Shown one piece after another: positions 45,673-58,104 of a stretch of 64,000 bases of DNA. The position numbers were made by a program, and so were the translations under genes. The DNA lies in contig JAHPYY010000171.1 in NCBI GenBank assembly GCA_019058515.1, positions 47,927-111,926 on the forward strand. The letters run 5' to 3'. The number at the start of each line of letters is the position of its first letter. Positions within the stretch are counted from its first letter, which is position 1. The DNA comes from Promethearchaeota archaeon (lineage in GTDB: Archaea > Asgardarchaeota > Lokiarchaeia > Sigynarchaeales > SOKP01). The notes under the pieces were generated by a model. That model was not told the origin of the DNA. It saw only the letters and a program-made list of their open reading frames with translations, and ran no database searches.

Positions 45673-46629
45673 TTATATCATAGAGGTTTTATTTATGGTT
45701 ATGTAATTTGACGATTTACTTATTGAACTGAGACTTTCACCATTCAATAGGATTATTTTAATGAGGGGCCGATTATTAGCAAGGAAAAACGAGACTCCCC
45801 GAACATGTTCCTCGTTGAAATATATCTTGAGGAGGTAAAAATTAATAAAAGCAAAATTGTCTCTAATATGAGTAATAAATCCTGCGGTAATGTCATTAAG
45901 CTTCATTATCCCCTTTTTCGATAAAGAACAGTCCTTGTGAAAAATTACAAGACCTCCCTTATAATGGGGAATCCCCCCATCAAAAATGCAGTTGATATTA
46001 TCTATTTGAACTTTAATACCGCAAAAGGGAGCTAATTTGTGGTAAAACCCCTCCAGTTTTACGCGACATAGTACAAATTCAGGGGTTAATTCTTCAATAT
46101 TTATTGGGATTTTATATTGATTTTTAGTTTTAATTGGGGTTTTCTTAGAAAACATAGGATCAAATACTAATGGAAAATTTTTTCCTCCCCTCGCTCGTAT
46201 TGCATCCTCTTTTGGTCTTATTTCAAGATGAATATGAGGGCTTGACCAAGGTGCAAAGTAGCCATTTTTGATTGTGGTACCCAAATTTTCTCCGATTTCG
46301 ATCCAGTCTCCTTCATTTAACGACGGGTTAATGTGCATTATTTTAAAAACGCTTTCTGGATGGGAGGGGTTTTCTATTAGCGTAAGGTAATCTCTATTAA
46401 TTCCATCGAGAAATTTAGGGTTAGGCGCTTTAAGGACTCTGATTTTTGTAATTTTTCCTGATACCGGGCTCAACGCTTCGTAATTATTTAGCGACAAGCT
46501 TCGATAAATATCGATCGCTAATCCGTTTTGGTGGGCGTAATAGGGTGAGGTCCCAAAGGTGAAATGGTCGTCGCAATGGACTGCTACCTTCACATTTTCA
46601 TGGTTAATTACACTAAAGAATTCAGACAC
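45673..46629 (-). CDS. M23-like (LytM fold) peptidase-related protein
   Basis: 318 residues. The N-terminal ~165 residues have the beta-sheet signature of the M23/LytM fold: AHQNGLAIDIYRS, then SPVSGKITKIRVL (the conserved SPVxGxV turn), VFKIMHINPSLNEGDWIEIGENLGT, and a final HIHLEIR with the HxH motif. The first metal motif (HxxxD) is degenerate, so catalysis is doubtful. The C-terminal half is a separate, unknown domain. No secretion signal is seen. It may be a structural or binding member of the fold. It is divergent from the beta-galactosidase. Confidence 0.65.
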   Translation of the reverse strand: MSEFFSVINHENVKVAVHCDDHFTFGTSPYYAHQNGLAIDIYRSLSLNNYEALSPVSGKITKIRVLKAPNPKFLDGINRDYLTLIENPSHPESVFKIMHINPSLNEGDWIEIGENLGTTIKNGYFAPWSSPHIHLEIRPKEDAIRARGGKNFPLVFDPMFSKKTPIKTKNQYKIPINIEELTPEFVLCRVKLEGFYHKLAPFCGIKVQIDNINCIFDGGIPHYKGGLVIFHKDCSLSKKGIMKLNDITAGFITHIRDNFAFINFYLLKIYFNEEHVRGVSFFLANNRPLIKIILLNGESLSSISKSSNYITINKTSMI

Positions 46630-46795
46630 ATCTAGTATTGTTTAATTTTAATTAGATAATGTTGAAGAGTTTCAAAAGATTGCGGTAAAATATCAAGTAA
46701 GGTTTTTGTTTAATTGTAATTTATTTTCTTGTACTGTAAACCCAAGATTTAGATGTAATATTTTAAACAAAGGTAGGACTTAATTTGGTGCATAA

Positions 46796-49930
<3,135 letters not shown>

Positions 49931-49959
49931 TTATATAATTGAAGCTATAGGTGCAATAG

Positions 49960-50763
49960 TTAATTAACAATAATTGCATCCATTATCTTACAAAGCACTT
50001 TAGCTGCCACTTTTTTTACATAACTGGGTTCGTATTGAAAGTAGTATATCTGATCTTTTTCTAACCATCCTTGAGATTCGTAGTGCTTAAAATCGTAGGA
50101 TTCCTTGTCAAACTCACTCCAATACTTTTTTCTCATGAGAAACATAGCCAGATTAAATGTAGAGGGATTGAGGTAGGATTTCCTTTTCAAACTCGATACG
50201 CATTTTTTCGCGAGTTTCTTTATTTTTTGCCCGTATTTTATTTCTAAATTCTCCTTCGAGATATAATCTGATGTGCTAAATCCTTTTATTCCCGCTACAG
50301 TCAACCCCCAACTGTAAAAAGCTCCTGCAATGGTTCTAGTTGCATGACCTGTCATTGACCCTCCAGTAGTAGCTAATATTAATCCAACTTTTTCGTAAAA
50401 TTGTGGTCTGTGACATACATGTGCTAAGCGATCGATTAATGCCTTCATTAGAGAGCTTACATCTCCAACATACACCGGACTAGCAAAAATTATCGCGTCA
50501 GCTTCCATTATTTTCTGCTTGATTACCTTCACATCATCGTTCCTAAAAGGGCATTTTTCTTCCCCACTATTAAAGCAAATGCGGCAACCTATACAATGCT
50601 GAATTTGATAATCCACCAAAAATAATTTTTCGAACTCCAGATTTAAACTTTGAGTTTCTGCGATGTGCTCTACTTTTTCTTTAAATGTTTCTACTAACTT
50701 GCTAGTATTTCCTTTTTTTCTTCCTGTTCCTATAATTGCAAGTATTTTCATAACATTTACCAC
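49960..50763 (-). CDS. NADPH-dependent FMN reductase / iron-sulfur flavoprotein
   Basis: 267 residues. The flavodoxin-like FMN loop reads IIGTGRKKGNTSKL and ADAIIFASPVYVGDVS. Between them sits a Cys motif CIGCRICFNSGEEKC, the cluster-binding pattern of archaeal iron-sulfur flavoproteins (CxxCxxCxnC). It would transfer electrons between NAD(P)H or ferredoxin and small acceptors, perhaps in oxidative-stress defence. The C-terminal ~80 residues are an extra helical tail. It is convergent with the beta-galactosidase (29-base gap). Confidence 0.85.
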   Translation of the reverse strand: MVNVMKILAIIGTGRKKGNTSKLVETFKEKVEHIAETQSLNLEFEKLFLVDYQIQHCIGCRICFNSGEEKCPFRNDDVKVIKQKIMEADAIIFASPVYVGDVSSLMKALIDRLAHVCHRPQFYEKVGLILATTGGSMTGHATRTIAGAFYSWGLTVAGIKGFSTSDYISKENLEIKYGQKIKKLAKKCVSSLKRKSYLNPSTFNLAMFLMRKKYWSEFDKESYDFKHYESQGWLEKDQIYYFQYEPSYVKKVAAKVLCKIMDAIIVN

Positions 50764-51073
50764 TATCTAATTTAAATTATTTGTTGTTATTCTTAAGAAA
50801 CGAATAAGCCTCATATATAACTACGTTTACTCAATAGGAATGTATTTTACATTTATTTATGAATTTAGCTCTACTCCTCATGAATTCATAAAAAATATTC
50901 CAAAAGGGGACAAAAATAATGGAAGAAATATAGTAATATATTCAACTAGTAAGTTGACAAACCTACCATCTTTCTCATGAGAAATTGTATATCTCTAGAA
51001 ATAACCCTAAAATTGAAGTTATATACTGAAAAACTCGTTTCTTAATTAAATCAATATACAATCAAAGGAAAAC
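50764..51073. other. 310-base intergenic region
   Basis: AT-rich spacer between divergent flavoprotein and small membrane-protein genes, with room for both promoters. Only very short frames occur (for example an ATG at 50860 with few codons). No hairpin, RNA or repeat was found. Confidence 0.5.
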
Positions 51074-51412
51074 TTGATGGAACTAAATATAAAACAAATA
51101 ATTAAAGCGATTCTGAAAATGTTCTTCCTCTCATTCTATTTCACATTTATTTTAACCATGTTTATAGGAGGAATAGTTACCGGAATATGGACCATGATTC
51201 CCACTACGCTTTTAGGAGGTTTTGGAGCTTCTAAATCTTGCTACTTAGGATATATAGCTCATTGTTCGTTCACTCCTTTAAGTACAATTATTCTATTTGC
51301 TATGGCGCTGGTAAGTTTGTTGTTATTAATAAAGTTTGGAAAGTTCGTTAAAGGAAAATATCGAAAATTCGTTAGTTCTGAAACAAATTATAAAACAGTG
51401 AGTCCTTCTTAA
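51074..51412 (+). CDS. Small two-span membrane protein
   Basis: 112 residues, not recognised. Two long hydrophobic segments (FFLSFYFTFILTMFIGGIV near residue 17-35; STIILFAMALVSLLLLIKF near 73-91) flank a loop rich in Gly and Thr with a pair of Cys (SKSCYLGYIAHCSF) that could form a disulfide or bind metal. The C-terminal tail is basic. ATG 51077 is an alternative start one codon on. It lies 39 bases upstream of the double-HTH regulator on the same strand. Confidence 0.55.
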   Translation: MMELNIKQIIKAILKMFFLSFYFTFILTMFIGGIVTGIWTMIPTTLLGGFGASKSCYLGYIAHCSFTPLSTIILFAMALVSLLLLIKFGKFVKGKYRKFVSSETNYKTVSPS

Positions 51413-51451
51413 ACCTAAATTAATTTATTTTATTTTTTATTCTTTTATGGT

Positions 51452-52363
51452 ATGGATGATAACGATATAAAGATAATACTCCTTTTTATCGTAAATTCTC
51501 GATTGTCTTACAGAGAAATTGCGGACTATTTGGGATTGTCGGTTAACGCTGTGTATAAACGAGTTCAGAATTTAATAGACCTTGGCATAATTAAAAAGTT
51601 TAGAGCAGGGATTAAACCCTACGCGATAAATGCAATTTTTGCGTTTATTTTTGGACAGAGTGATTCTCAAAATATGGATAACATCGTAAACGAATTGAGT
51701 AAACACGAGAATACCTATAACATAATTCTATCGAGTAGAAATTATCTTTATATTGGCTCGCTTTTAAAAGACATCCACCAATTAGACGAGTATTCTTCTT
51801 TTGTGTCTCAAACAGCAAGCATTAAAACTCCCCAAATTGGATTGCTTCACGGAGTTTTTTACCATTCTCCTCTTGCGTACATTACTCCTCGTTCAAGAAC
51901 TATGAGTATGGACGAATTAGATATTTCAATAATACGTTCGCTCCACAATGACTCTCGCAAACCGATTTCAGAAATAGCGGATGATGTAAATAGCACTTCA
52001 AACACGGTACGCCGTCGATTAAATAGGTTGATTGAAGAGGGAATCATCGATTTAACTATAGAATTTAATCCGAATTCTAGCAACGACATCTTCACTTTAA
52101 TTCAATTGAATACAGCTCCGTCCGTTGATAAGCAAGAACTTGCTCAATACCTCACAGAGAAATACAAACCAAACATCTTCTTTATTTGGAGCTTTAGCAA
52201 CATGCCAAACTTTCTTTTATGTTACTTATGGACGAATACGATGGGTCAAATGAATAATGTGGTAGAAAGTTTGAAGAAAGAAAAAATAAATACAGTAATA
52301 CCCGATATTGTGTACAAGGGCATTTATTTTGATACCTGGAAAGAAAAAATGCTTTATCCCTAA
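51452..52363 (+). CDS. Lrp/AsnC-like regulator with two winged-helix domains
   Basis: 303 residues. Two AsnC-type HTH units are present: residues ~5-60 (ADYLGLSVNAVYKRVQNLID) and ~150-205 (ADDVNSTSNTVRRRLNRLIE), each followed by an alpha/beta region like the RAM ligand-sensing domain. Tandem Lrp-like proteins of this type are common in Asgard and Thermoproteota and regulate metabolic genes. The gene overlaps the opposing flavodoxin gene at their 3' ends by four bases (52360-52363). Confidence 0.85.
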   Translation: MDDNDIKIILLFIVNSRLSYREIADYLGLSVNAVYKRVQNLIDLGIIKKFRAGIKPYAINAIFAFIFGQSDSQNMDNIVNELSKHENTYNIILSSRNYLYIGSLLKDIHQLDEYSSFVSQTASIKTPQIGLLHGVFYHSPLAYITPRSRTMSMDELDISIIRSLHNDSRKPISEIADDVNSTSNTVRRRLNRLIEEGIIDLTIEFNPNSSNDIFTLIQLNTAPSVDKQELAQYLTEKYKPNIFFIWSFSNMPNFLLCYLWTNTMGQMNNVVESLKKEKINTVIPDIVYKGIYFDTWKEKMLYP

Positions 52364-52854
52364 GAATTGAGTTTTAAATTTTCAGCAAGTTCAATCCCAA
52401 TCTGTTCCATTTTGCTTAAGGTGTTTTCTTTTAGCGGTCCGACATCCTCAGTGACGACTCCTGTTATTACATCTCTCAAGAGTTTGAGTTTCTTCTTTTT
52501 TAATACGCTATAAATCTTATTTCCAGCTGATCCTGCTAAGGTAAACATTGCTTTGGTTTCAAATGCAAATCCGTACTTGTTATGTAGTTTAATTGGTTTA
52601 ATAAGGGTCAAAAACTCTCTAACAACTTTCGAAGGTCTTCGAAAGTGGGTTGGACTCCCAATACCAATTATCTCGTAATCAGATAGGTCATTGAGATCAA
52701 ACTCATTTATCGAAAGACAATCAACCCAGACTCCTCCCGCTTCTAAGCCACGGCTTATCGCTAATGCCACTCTCTTCGTGTTTCCATACTTAGAATCGTA
52801 TAAAATGATTGCCTTTTTTTCGTTACTCTTTATCTGAGAATTAATTTTCGACAT
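52360..52854 (-). CDS. Flavodoxin
   Basis: 164 residues. The FMN phosphate loop reads YDSKYGNTKRVALAI, and the first flavin-shielding loop reads GIGSPTHFRRPS. The domain is the long-chain flavodoxin/protoporphyrinogen-oxidase-like type seen in archaea. It carries electrons to reductive enzymes in the cytosol. It is convergent with the Lrp-like regulator. Start ATG 52854. Confidence 0.9.
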   Translation of the reverse strand: MSKINSQIKSNEKKAIILYDSKYGNTKRVALAISRGLEAGGVWVDCLSINEFDLNDLSDYEIIGIGSPTHFRRPSKVVREFLTLIKPIKLHNKYGFAFETKAMFTLAGSAGNKIYSVLKKKKLKLLRDVITGVVTEDVGPLKENTLSKMEQIGIELAENLKLNS

Positions 52855-53104
52855 AGTTTTGAATAATATTATAGGTTTTGTTCTTAAATGTAAAATGGAT
52901 CGGTTTTGATATAAATCTAAGTTTGACTAGTCTGAAAAGAAATACAAGTATAATTTAGCTTTAATGGTGATTTTATCTCAAGTTAAGCTAACGATTTTAA
53001 TAAACAATTAATATTCCTTTAGTTGAGATCTATAGTACCATTTAATGGGTTTATAAAAACGCGGTTTTCTATTGACAACAGATTAATTCGTAAGAAGAAA
53101 AGAA

Positions 53105-53575
53105 TTATTTCAAGATCATAGTTTCAGGAATTTTAATTGCTATAACTTCTCCTGAAACGCATACTTTCCCTTTTGCGTATAAATCTACGCTTACAACTAC
53201 TTTTCTACCTTTAACTTCTTTTACTCTTCCTCTCAGTGTCAACTCTCCGTCAATAGGAGTTGGTTTTAAGTAATTTACATGTAAAGAAGCAGTAACAAAC
53301 CTTAATTCAGGAGGAGTTCCCATCTCTCTTCCTTCACTTCGATATGCCGCTGCGGATGCTGTTCCTGTACCGTGACAATCTATTAACGATGCAAGTAACC
53401 CCCCGTATACAAATCCTGGAAAAGAAATTTGGTAAGATTTGGGAGTAAATTTCGCAACGCTTTCCTCTCCGTCCCAATAACTCTTCAATTGATAACCTTT
53501 CTCATTTAAAGGTCCACAACCATAGCAATGGGCCATCTGATTAGTGTAATAATCTTGAAACGCTTTTTCTTTCAT
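53105..53575 (-). CDS. PaaI-type hotdog-fold thioesterase
   Basis: 156 residues. The hotdog signature includes the N-terminal CYGCGPLNEKG, the substrate-entry FPGFVYGGLLASLID helix start and the central helix Asp (SLIDCHGTGTA). The family hydrolyses acyl-CoAs, often phenylacetyl- or hydroxybenzoyl-CoA. A role in clearing acyl-CoAs made by the window's dehydrogenases is possible but not shown. Start ATG 53575. Flanking spacers hold nothing else recognisable. Confidence 0.85.
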   Translation of the reverse strand: MKEKAFQDYYTNQMAHCYGCGPLNEKGYQLKSYWDGEESVAKFTPKSYQISFPGFVYGGLLASLIDCHGTGTASAAAYRSEGREMGTPPELRFVTASLHVNYLKPTPIDGELTLRGRVKEVKGRKVVVSVDLYAKGKVCVSGEVIAIKIPETMILK

Positions 53576-53791
53576 ATTAATGTGATTGTTAAGTTAGTTA
53601 TGTTAGAAAATATAAGAAAAATTATTAGTTTTTCATTTTTCGGAATTGTATCAATCGCGAAAATCTAAGAAACATTTCTGTGTTCTTCAAGGTAAATAAT
53701 TAAATAAATAGATTGATTTCATTTCATATTTCAAGGTAGTATTTTGGTAAATATGTAATATAAATTTGAATTCTATTATGATGGTGAGAAA

Positions 53792-54121
53792 ATGGTTGAC
53801 GAAAAAATTTGGTCGATAAAGGGAGCGTATACCGAAGGCGAACTAACAAAAGTGTTTCAAACAGTTCGCAACGCGCAAGGTGGATTTAATACCATTGTTT
53901 TTGATGAAAATAAAGTCGTTTTTCAATATGAAGAAAGCGTTTTTTCGATACTCTATTCAGATATTGACACGTATTTTATAAAAAAAGGTTTGGTTGTAAT
54001 AAAACTGAAATCAGGAAAGATTTATACATTTTGGTTGCGCCACCGTGGAAGAAAGGGTAGCGTTTCAACGAATAACGCTAAAAAATTTGTAAAAGCATTA
54101 GATGAATTAACCAGTTTATAG
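53792..54121 (+). CDS. Hypothetical small beta-rich protein
   Basis: 109 residues, not recognised. It has strand-rich, PH-like patterning: VFQTVRNAQGGFNTIVF, then VVFQYEESVFSILYSDIDT, then GLVVIKLKSGKIYTFWL, and a C-terminal helix (AKKFVKALDEL). A bacterial-PH-like domain is possible. There is no membrane segment and no catalytic motif. The gene stands alone between the thioesterase and a methyltransferase. Confidence 0.55.
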   Translation: MVDEKIWSIKGAYTEGELTKVFQTVRNAQGGFNTIVFDENKVVFQYEESVFSILYSDIDTYFIKKGLVVIKLKSGKIYTFWLRHRGRKGSVSTNNAKKFVKALDELTSL

Positions 54122-54227
54122 TTTTATTTTTATTATTGAATTTAAATGTAATTTCTCTATTGGGTTTATCTTTTTCCGAGTAAACTTGAAAAAGAAATAC
54201 TCGATTCAATTACCTAATATTACTTAG

Positions 54228-55031
54228 ATGTATGATCAATTTTATTTTTCCCTAAAGATTTTTCATTTTATGAAAGACACACTGATAATAGAGAATGTAG
54301 AATATTATAACTTTAATGACATTCGAAAATGGTTGTTCAAGGATCTAAATAACGAAGAAATTCAAGATTTATTTCAAAGTAATAAACTTAAAGGTAAGTT
54401 AATTGATAACTCTTGGTTTTGTTCTTCTGAAGATCTTGAAAAATATTTTAAGGAATACGAAAACCAAAATTACCACTTAGTTTTTTCTGAAGTTAAGTTA
54501 AATAGCAAAAATTTTGAAGGCAGGATTCTTGATATCGGAGGTGGGGGGGAAGGGATAATTGGTCAGCTTAAAGGTGATCAGGTAGTATCAATTGATAAGA
54601 ATAAAGGAGAGTTACTCGAAGCGATGGATGCAGGGGATTTAAAAAGCTTGAAAATTAATATGGATGCTACAAATCTCTTATTTTTAGATAATAGTTTTTA
54701 CACTATAACCGCTTTTTTCTCTTTAATGTATATGAATCCTAAAGTCCATAAACTAGTTTTTAAGGAAATTCATCGAATCCTCCGAGACGAAGGCACTTTC
54801 GTTATTTGGGATCCAATAATTCCGATTAATCCCTCTCAAACTGATGTATTTTATATTATTTTTCTTGAAATTACGCTAAACGATCAGAATTTAATTCATA
54901 CAGGATACGGAACCAATTGGAATAAACATCAAGATCTCATGTATTACATTAACCTTGGAAAGGAAGTTGGATTTAAGGTAATACACAAAGAGATTCTGGG
55001 GAATTATTTTTGTCTTAATTTAAGTAAATGA
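54228..55031 (+). CDS. Class I SAM-dependent methyltransferase
   Basis: 267 residues. Motif I reads GRILDIGGGGEGIIGQ near residue 100. The acidic loop (VVSIDKNKGE), the motif with NMDATNLLFLDNS, and a late strand FVIWDPIIPI are in order, so SAM binding is clear. The first ~80 residues are a helical N-terminal extension (winged-helix-like: WFCSSEDLEKYFKEY). An ATG at 54270 is an alternative start. The substrate is unknown. It is followed by the UroD-family gene after a 114-base spacer. Confidence 0.85.
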   Translation: MYDQFYFSLKIFHFMKDTLIIENVEYYNFNDIRKWLFKDLNNEEIQDLFQSNKLKGKLIDNSWFCSSEDLEKYFKEYENQNYHLVFSEVKLNSKNFEGRILDIGGGGEGIIGQLKGDQVVSIDKNKGELLEAMDAGDLKSLKINMDATNLLFLDNSFYTITAFFSLMYMNPKVHKLVFKEIHRILRDEGTFVIWDPIIPINPSQTDVFYIIFLEITLNDQNLIHTGYGTNWNKHQDLMYYINLGKEVGFKVIHKEILGNYFCLNLSK

Positions 55032-55119
55032 CAAGTATTACTGTGAGTAAACTCTCTTTTTATATAATCACATAGTAGTCAAGTTATTATATTCACGGGA
55101 AAAGGTGGTAAATCTATAA

Positions 55120-55149
55120 ATGCTAATTCACTTTTTATATGCAATATGA
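55120..55149 (+). other. Nine-codon leader frame overlapping the next start
   Basis: ATG 55120 reads MLIHFLYAI and stops at TGA 55147-55149, overlapping the ATG of the UroD-family gene at 55146 (ATGA). It has a strong AAAGGTGG ribosome-binding site 11 bases upstream. It may couple translation of the downstream gene. Confidence 0.35.
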
Positions 55150-56387
55150 ATTCGAGAGAACGAATTTTAAGCGTAATAGAACACAAGGAACCAGATAGAG
55201 TTCCTGTTGATTTAGGCGCAACCACCGTTACCGGAATAACCGCTATTGCTTACCACAATCTAAAAAATTACCTAGGCATTGATAAAGGTCATGTAAGGAT
55301 TTACGATCCTATCCAACAGTTGGCAATTGTAGAAGACGAAATAATCGAACATTTTAATATTGACGCGCTTGATATTGGGAGGACTTTTAATAGAAACGAC
55401 GAAGATTGGTACGATGTACACATCAACGGAATCGACGCGCAATTTCCCCAATATTTCAAACCCCGCTTTAATCCTGACGGATCTATGGACATACTTCACG
55501 AGGACGGTACGGTATTAGGCACTATGTCTAAATCCGCGTTAGTCGCAGATCCCGTGTATTTTCCTTGTTTGGAAAAATATCCTGAAGATAAAGTCGAATA
55601 TTTTAAAATGATGAATAAAAATTTCTTCTACGCGGTTCCTACCCCTCCGTTTAGCAATACGAGAGAACGCCGGTTTTGGAAAACGCTAAGAAGACGCGTA
55701 ATTGATCTAAAAGAGACAACACAGAAAGCGGTAATCTTAAGTTTCAACGCATCTTTTCTCGAATTCGGAAATGCATTTAGGAGAATGGACAAATTTTTAG
55801 TAGATATCCTTCGACACCCTCAAAAAGTAGAGAAACTTCTCAATATGATGTTGGAATTCTGGATGGAGGGATTAAAAGTCATATGTGGTTATATAGGCGA
55901 TGTTGTAGATATTATAAGAATTGGAGACGATTTGGGCGAAAATAATGGACCTCTTATCAGCCCAAGAATTTTTAGAAAGATGTTTAAACCTCTTCATACC
56001 GAAGTGTGCGATTACATTAAAAAGCACAGTAGCATGAAGATTTTTTTCCACGGATGTGGGTCCCTAACAGCGTTACTTCCCGATCTGATTGAAACAGGAA
56101 TTGATATTCTTAATCCCGTGCAGATTAGCGCAAAAGATATGGATCCAAAGTATTTAAAAGAAAACTATGGGGATGATCTTACATTTTGGGGAGGTGGTGT
56201 AGATACTCGTGATGTTCTTGCTTGGAAAACGCCAGAAGCGGTTAAGAAGCATGTTTTAGAATTACTTGAAAACTTCTCTCCTGGAGGTGGATTTGTATGG
56301 AGTGCGGTTCACAATATTCTGCCCGATGTTCCACCGGAAAATATTATGGCGTGTTTTGAAGCCATTGAGGAATTTAACGCTAATTAA
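55146..56387 (+). CDS. Uroporphyrinogen-decarboxylase-family methyltransferase (MtaA/CmuA-like)
   Basis: 413 residues. The N-terminus RERILSVIEHKEPDRVPVD is the family hallmark. The C-terminal barrel carries the zinc-type HxC in MKIFFHGCGSLTALLP, as in corrinoid-methyl transferases MtaA, MtbA and CmuA. These move a methyl group between a corrinoid protein and a thiol such as coenzyme M. True heme-pathway UroD lacks this motif and is unlikely here. No corrinoid protein or methyl-CoM reductase gene is in the window, so the methyl donor and acceptor are unknown. Confidence 0.88.
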   Translation: MNSRERILSVIEHKEPDRVPVDLGATTVTGITAIAYHNLKNYLGIDKGHVRIYDPIQQLAIVEDEIIEHFNIDALDIGRTFNRNDEDWYDVHINGIDAQFPQYFKPRFNPDGSMDILHEDGTVLGTMSKSALVADPVYFPCLEKYPEDKVEYFKMMNKNFFYAVPTPPFSNTRERRFWKTLRRRVIDLKETTQKAVILSFNASFLEFGNAFRRMDKFLVDILRHPQKVEKLLNMMLEFWMEGLKVICGYIGDVVDIIRIGDDLGENNGPLISPRIFRKMFKPLHTEVCDYIKKHSSMKIFFHGCGSLTALLPDLIETGIDILNPVQISAKDMDPKYLKENYGDDLTFWGGGVDTRDVLAWKTPEAVKKHVLELLENFSPGGGFVWSAVHNILPDVPPENIMACFEAIEEFNAN

Positions 56388-56639
56388 GCAATATAATAGT
56401 TTTTTAAAATATAGTAGTTTTAGCTCTTATTAAAAAGATCAAAGCCATATTAGAAGAACTTCAATCAATTGACTTAAAACTCTTAAAATAGAAAGTCTGA
56501 AGGAAGAAACAATGGAACAACCTTTAAATTCACGATTCCTATATTTAGTCTTTAATTTTTTAAATAATTGAATTAATTAAAGCGTTATAGCTCTTTTCAG
56601 TTAGATTTAAATATAAGAGTTGTATAAAGATGCACTAGA

Positions 56640-57029
56640 ATGTCTCAATCATTAATGGAAGATTTACTGACCCACCTCCTAAAATTGGAAGAAAAAGCCT
56701 GGAATGCCAATAAAAACCGAGACGCTGAATTTTTTAGAAATTACATGCATGATGACGGACTCGTAGTGACCTCCTTTGGAGTTATTAACAAAGAACAAGC
56801 TATAAAAGAGATCGAAAACAATCCCAGAGAATTACTACATTTCGAAATCAAAGAACCAAATGTTATTACTCTTTCGGATAATAGCGCGTTATTGAATTAC
56901 AAAGTTAATACGGAATCATCGCTCGAGGGAGAAAAAGGTAGTTTTTACGCCATTATTACGACAGTGTATGTAAAGAAAAACAAAAATTGGAGAGCGATAT
57001 TTCACCAGCACTCCCCCTTGGAAATGTAG
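56640..57029 (+). CDS. SnoaL/DUF4440-like NTF2-fold protein
   Basis: 129 residues with the NTF2 cone fold: N-terminal helix pair WNANKNRDAEFFRNYMHDDG, then strands VTSFGVINKEQA and a C-terminal sheet with YAIITTVYVKKNKNWRAIFHQHSP. Members bind small hydrophobic ligands and some are isomerases or cyclases. No catalytic residue can be assigned. Convergent with the transglutaminase-like gene (4-base gap). Confidence 0.8.
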   Translation: MSQSLMEDLLTHLLKLEEKAWNANKNRDAEFFRNYMHDDGLVVTSFGVINKEQAIKEIENNPRELLHFEIKEPNVITLSDNSALLNYKVNTESSLEGEKGSFYAIITTVYVKKNKNWRAIFHQHSPLEM

Positions 57030-57033
57030 ATTC

Positions 57034-57627
57034 TTATTTGATAGCGTTTTTTAATAACACGATACTCTCTTCTCTCGCTTTAAGAAGAGTTTTCTCGCTG
57101 ACTCCTTCCATTTCTTTGCTTGGTAGAATGTAATCTTTAATGATTTGTTTCATCAGTAGATACTCATCTTTTCTACTGATAAAAGGGCTCACTTTTTCTG
57201 AGTGAATTAAATCGTTAATTGGTTTTTTCTTACCATTCTTATTACCCTCCGTGAGATCGAATCGAAAATCTTTATATTCAAGGAAACAATGAACCATTGG
57301 AGCGTAAGGTACATTATATTTTTGCAAGATTTCATTAGCACCTATTGTAACATCTTCTCCAAATTTATATACTCCAACTCTTTTGTATAGGGGTATATTT
57401 AGCTCTTCTGCCAATTTAGCAATAGTAGCGTGTTTAGAAGTGCAGGTTCCTTTTCCCTCTTTAAAAAATACCATTTTATCCTCGTAATCTGCATTATAAC
57501 CATACTCTGCGTTGTGAATGTATAAACACGCTTTTTTAAACGATTTGATGCCGAGTTCTAAAAACTTTTTTGAAATTATTCCTAAGGGTTTGATTTCCGC
57601 ATCGGGTAAATTATCGTAACTATCCAT
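57034..57627 (-). CDS. Transglutaminase-like cysteine protease/peptidase
   Basis: 197 residues. The papain-like triad of the transglutaminase superfamily is visible: nucleophile Cys in GKGTCTSKHATIAKLAEE, His in APMVHCFLEYKD, and Asp in FRFDLTEGN. It is cytosolic with no signal peptide. Archaeal members hydrolyse peptide or isopeptide bonds. The gene is divergent from VapBC, and an inverted repeat lies between them at 57726-57745. Start ATG 57627. Confidence 0.75.
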   Translation of the reverse strand: MDSYDNLPDAEIKPLGIISKKFLELGIKSFKKACLYIHNAEYGYNADYEDKMVFFKEGKGTCTSKHATIAKLAEELNIPLYKRVGVYKFGEDVTIGANEILQKYNVPYAPMVHCFLEYKDFRFDLTEGNKNGKKKPINDLIHSEKVSPFISRKDEYLLMKQIIKDYILPSKEMEGVSEKTLLKAREESIVLLKNAIK

Positions 57628-57725
57628 GATTATACACGGTCTTACCTCTGCTATAAGTCTATTCTATATATTTTATATAATTTTAGCGAAAAATACCTCA
57701 TAATCATAAATAAAAAAAAGAAATA

Positions 57726-57791
57726 AGAGATTATACTATAACTCTAATAATAGTAACTTCACTTTTTAAAATAATAAATCCTTAAATAAGG
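57726..57791. promoter_or_regulatory. Two inverted repeats in the vapB upstream region
   Basis: AGAG-a-TTATA-c-TATAA-CTCT (57726-57745, one bulge) and CCTTA-aa-TAAGG (57780-57791) lie upstream of the antitoxin ATG (57811). The second ends 19 bases before it. VapBC pairs usually repress themselves by binding such repeats, so these are candidate operators. Confidence 0.4.
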
Positions 57792-57810
57792 GAATTTACT
57801 TAAATACCTT

Positions 57811-58104
57811 ATGACAAATATTACTTTCAGCGTAGACGACGAGCTTCACAAAAAGATGAAGGAACATCCAGAAATAAAATGGACAGAAATATTACGCCAA
57901 TCAATCGTAAACTACCTTAAAAAAGTTGAAGAGATTGATGTCATTAGCATGAAAAATTTTAGAAAGCGATTAGATACAGATTTGCTGAAAAAAATTGATG
58001 AGTTAGAAGAAAAGCATGAAATAGAGTTCTATGAAAGAATGGAAAAACAGGAAAGTGAACGCGTGAAGCGGCTTATCGATTTAGAAAGGAGTGAAAAACG
58101 ATAA
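57811..58104 (+). CDS. vapB: VapB-like ribbon-helix-helix antitoxin
   Basis: 97 residues. A short ribbon-helix-helix N-terminus (ITFSVDDELHKKMKEHPEIK, then WTEILRQSIVNYL) is followed by an acidic coiled-coil tail (KIDELEEKHEIEFYER) that would bind the toxin. Its TAA overlaps the toxin start (TAATG), the usual VapBC coupling. It would neutralise the downstream PIN RNase and repress the operon. Confidence 0.85.
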   Translation: MTNITFSVDDELHKKMKEHPEIKWTEILRQSIVNYLKKVEEIDVISMKNFRKRLDTDLLKKIDELEEKHEIEFYERMEKQESERVKRLIDLERSEKR

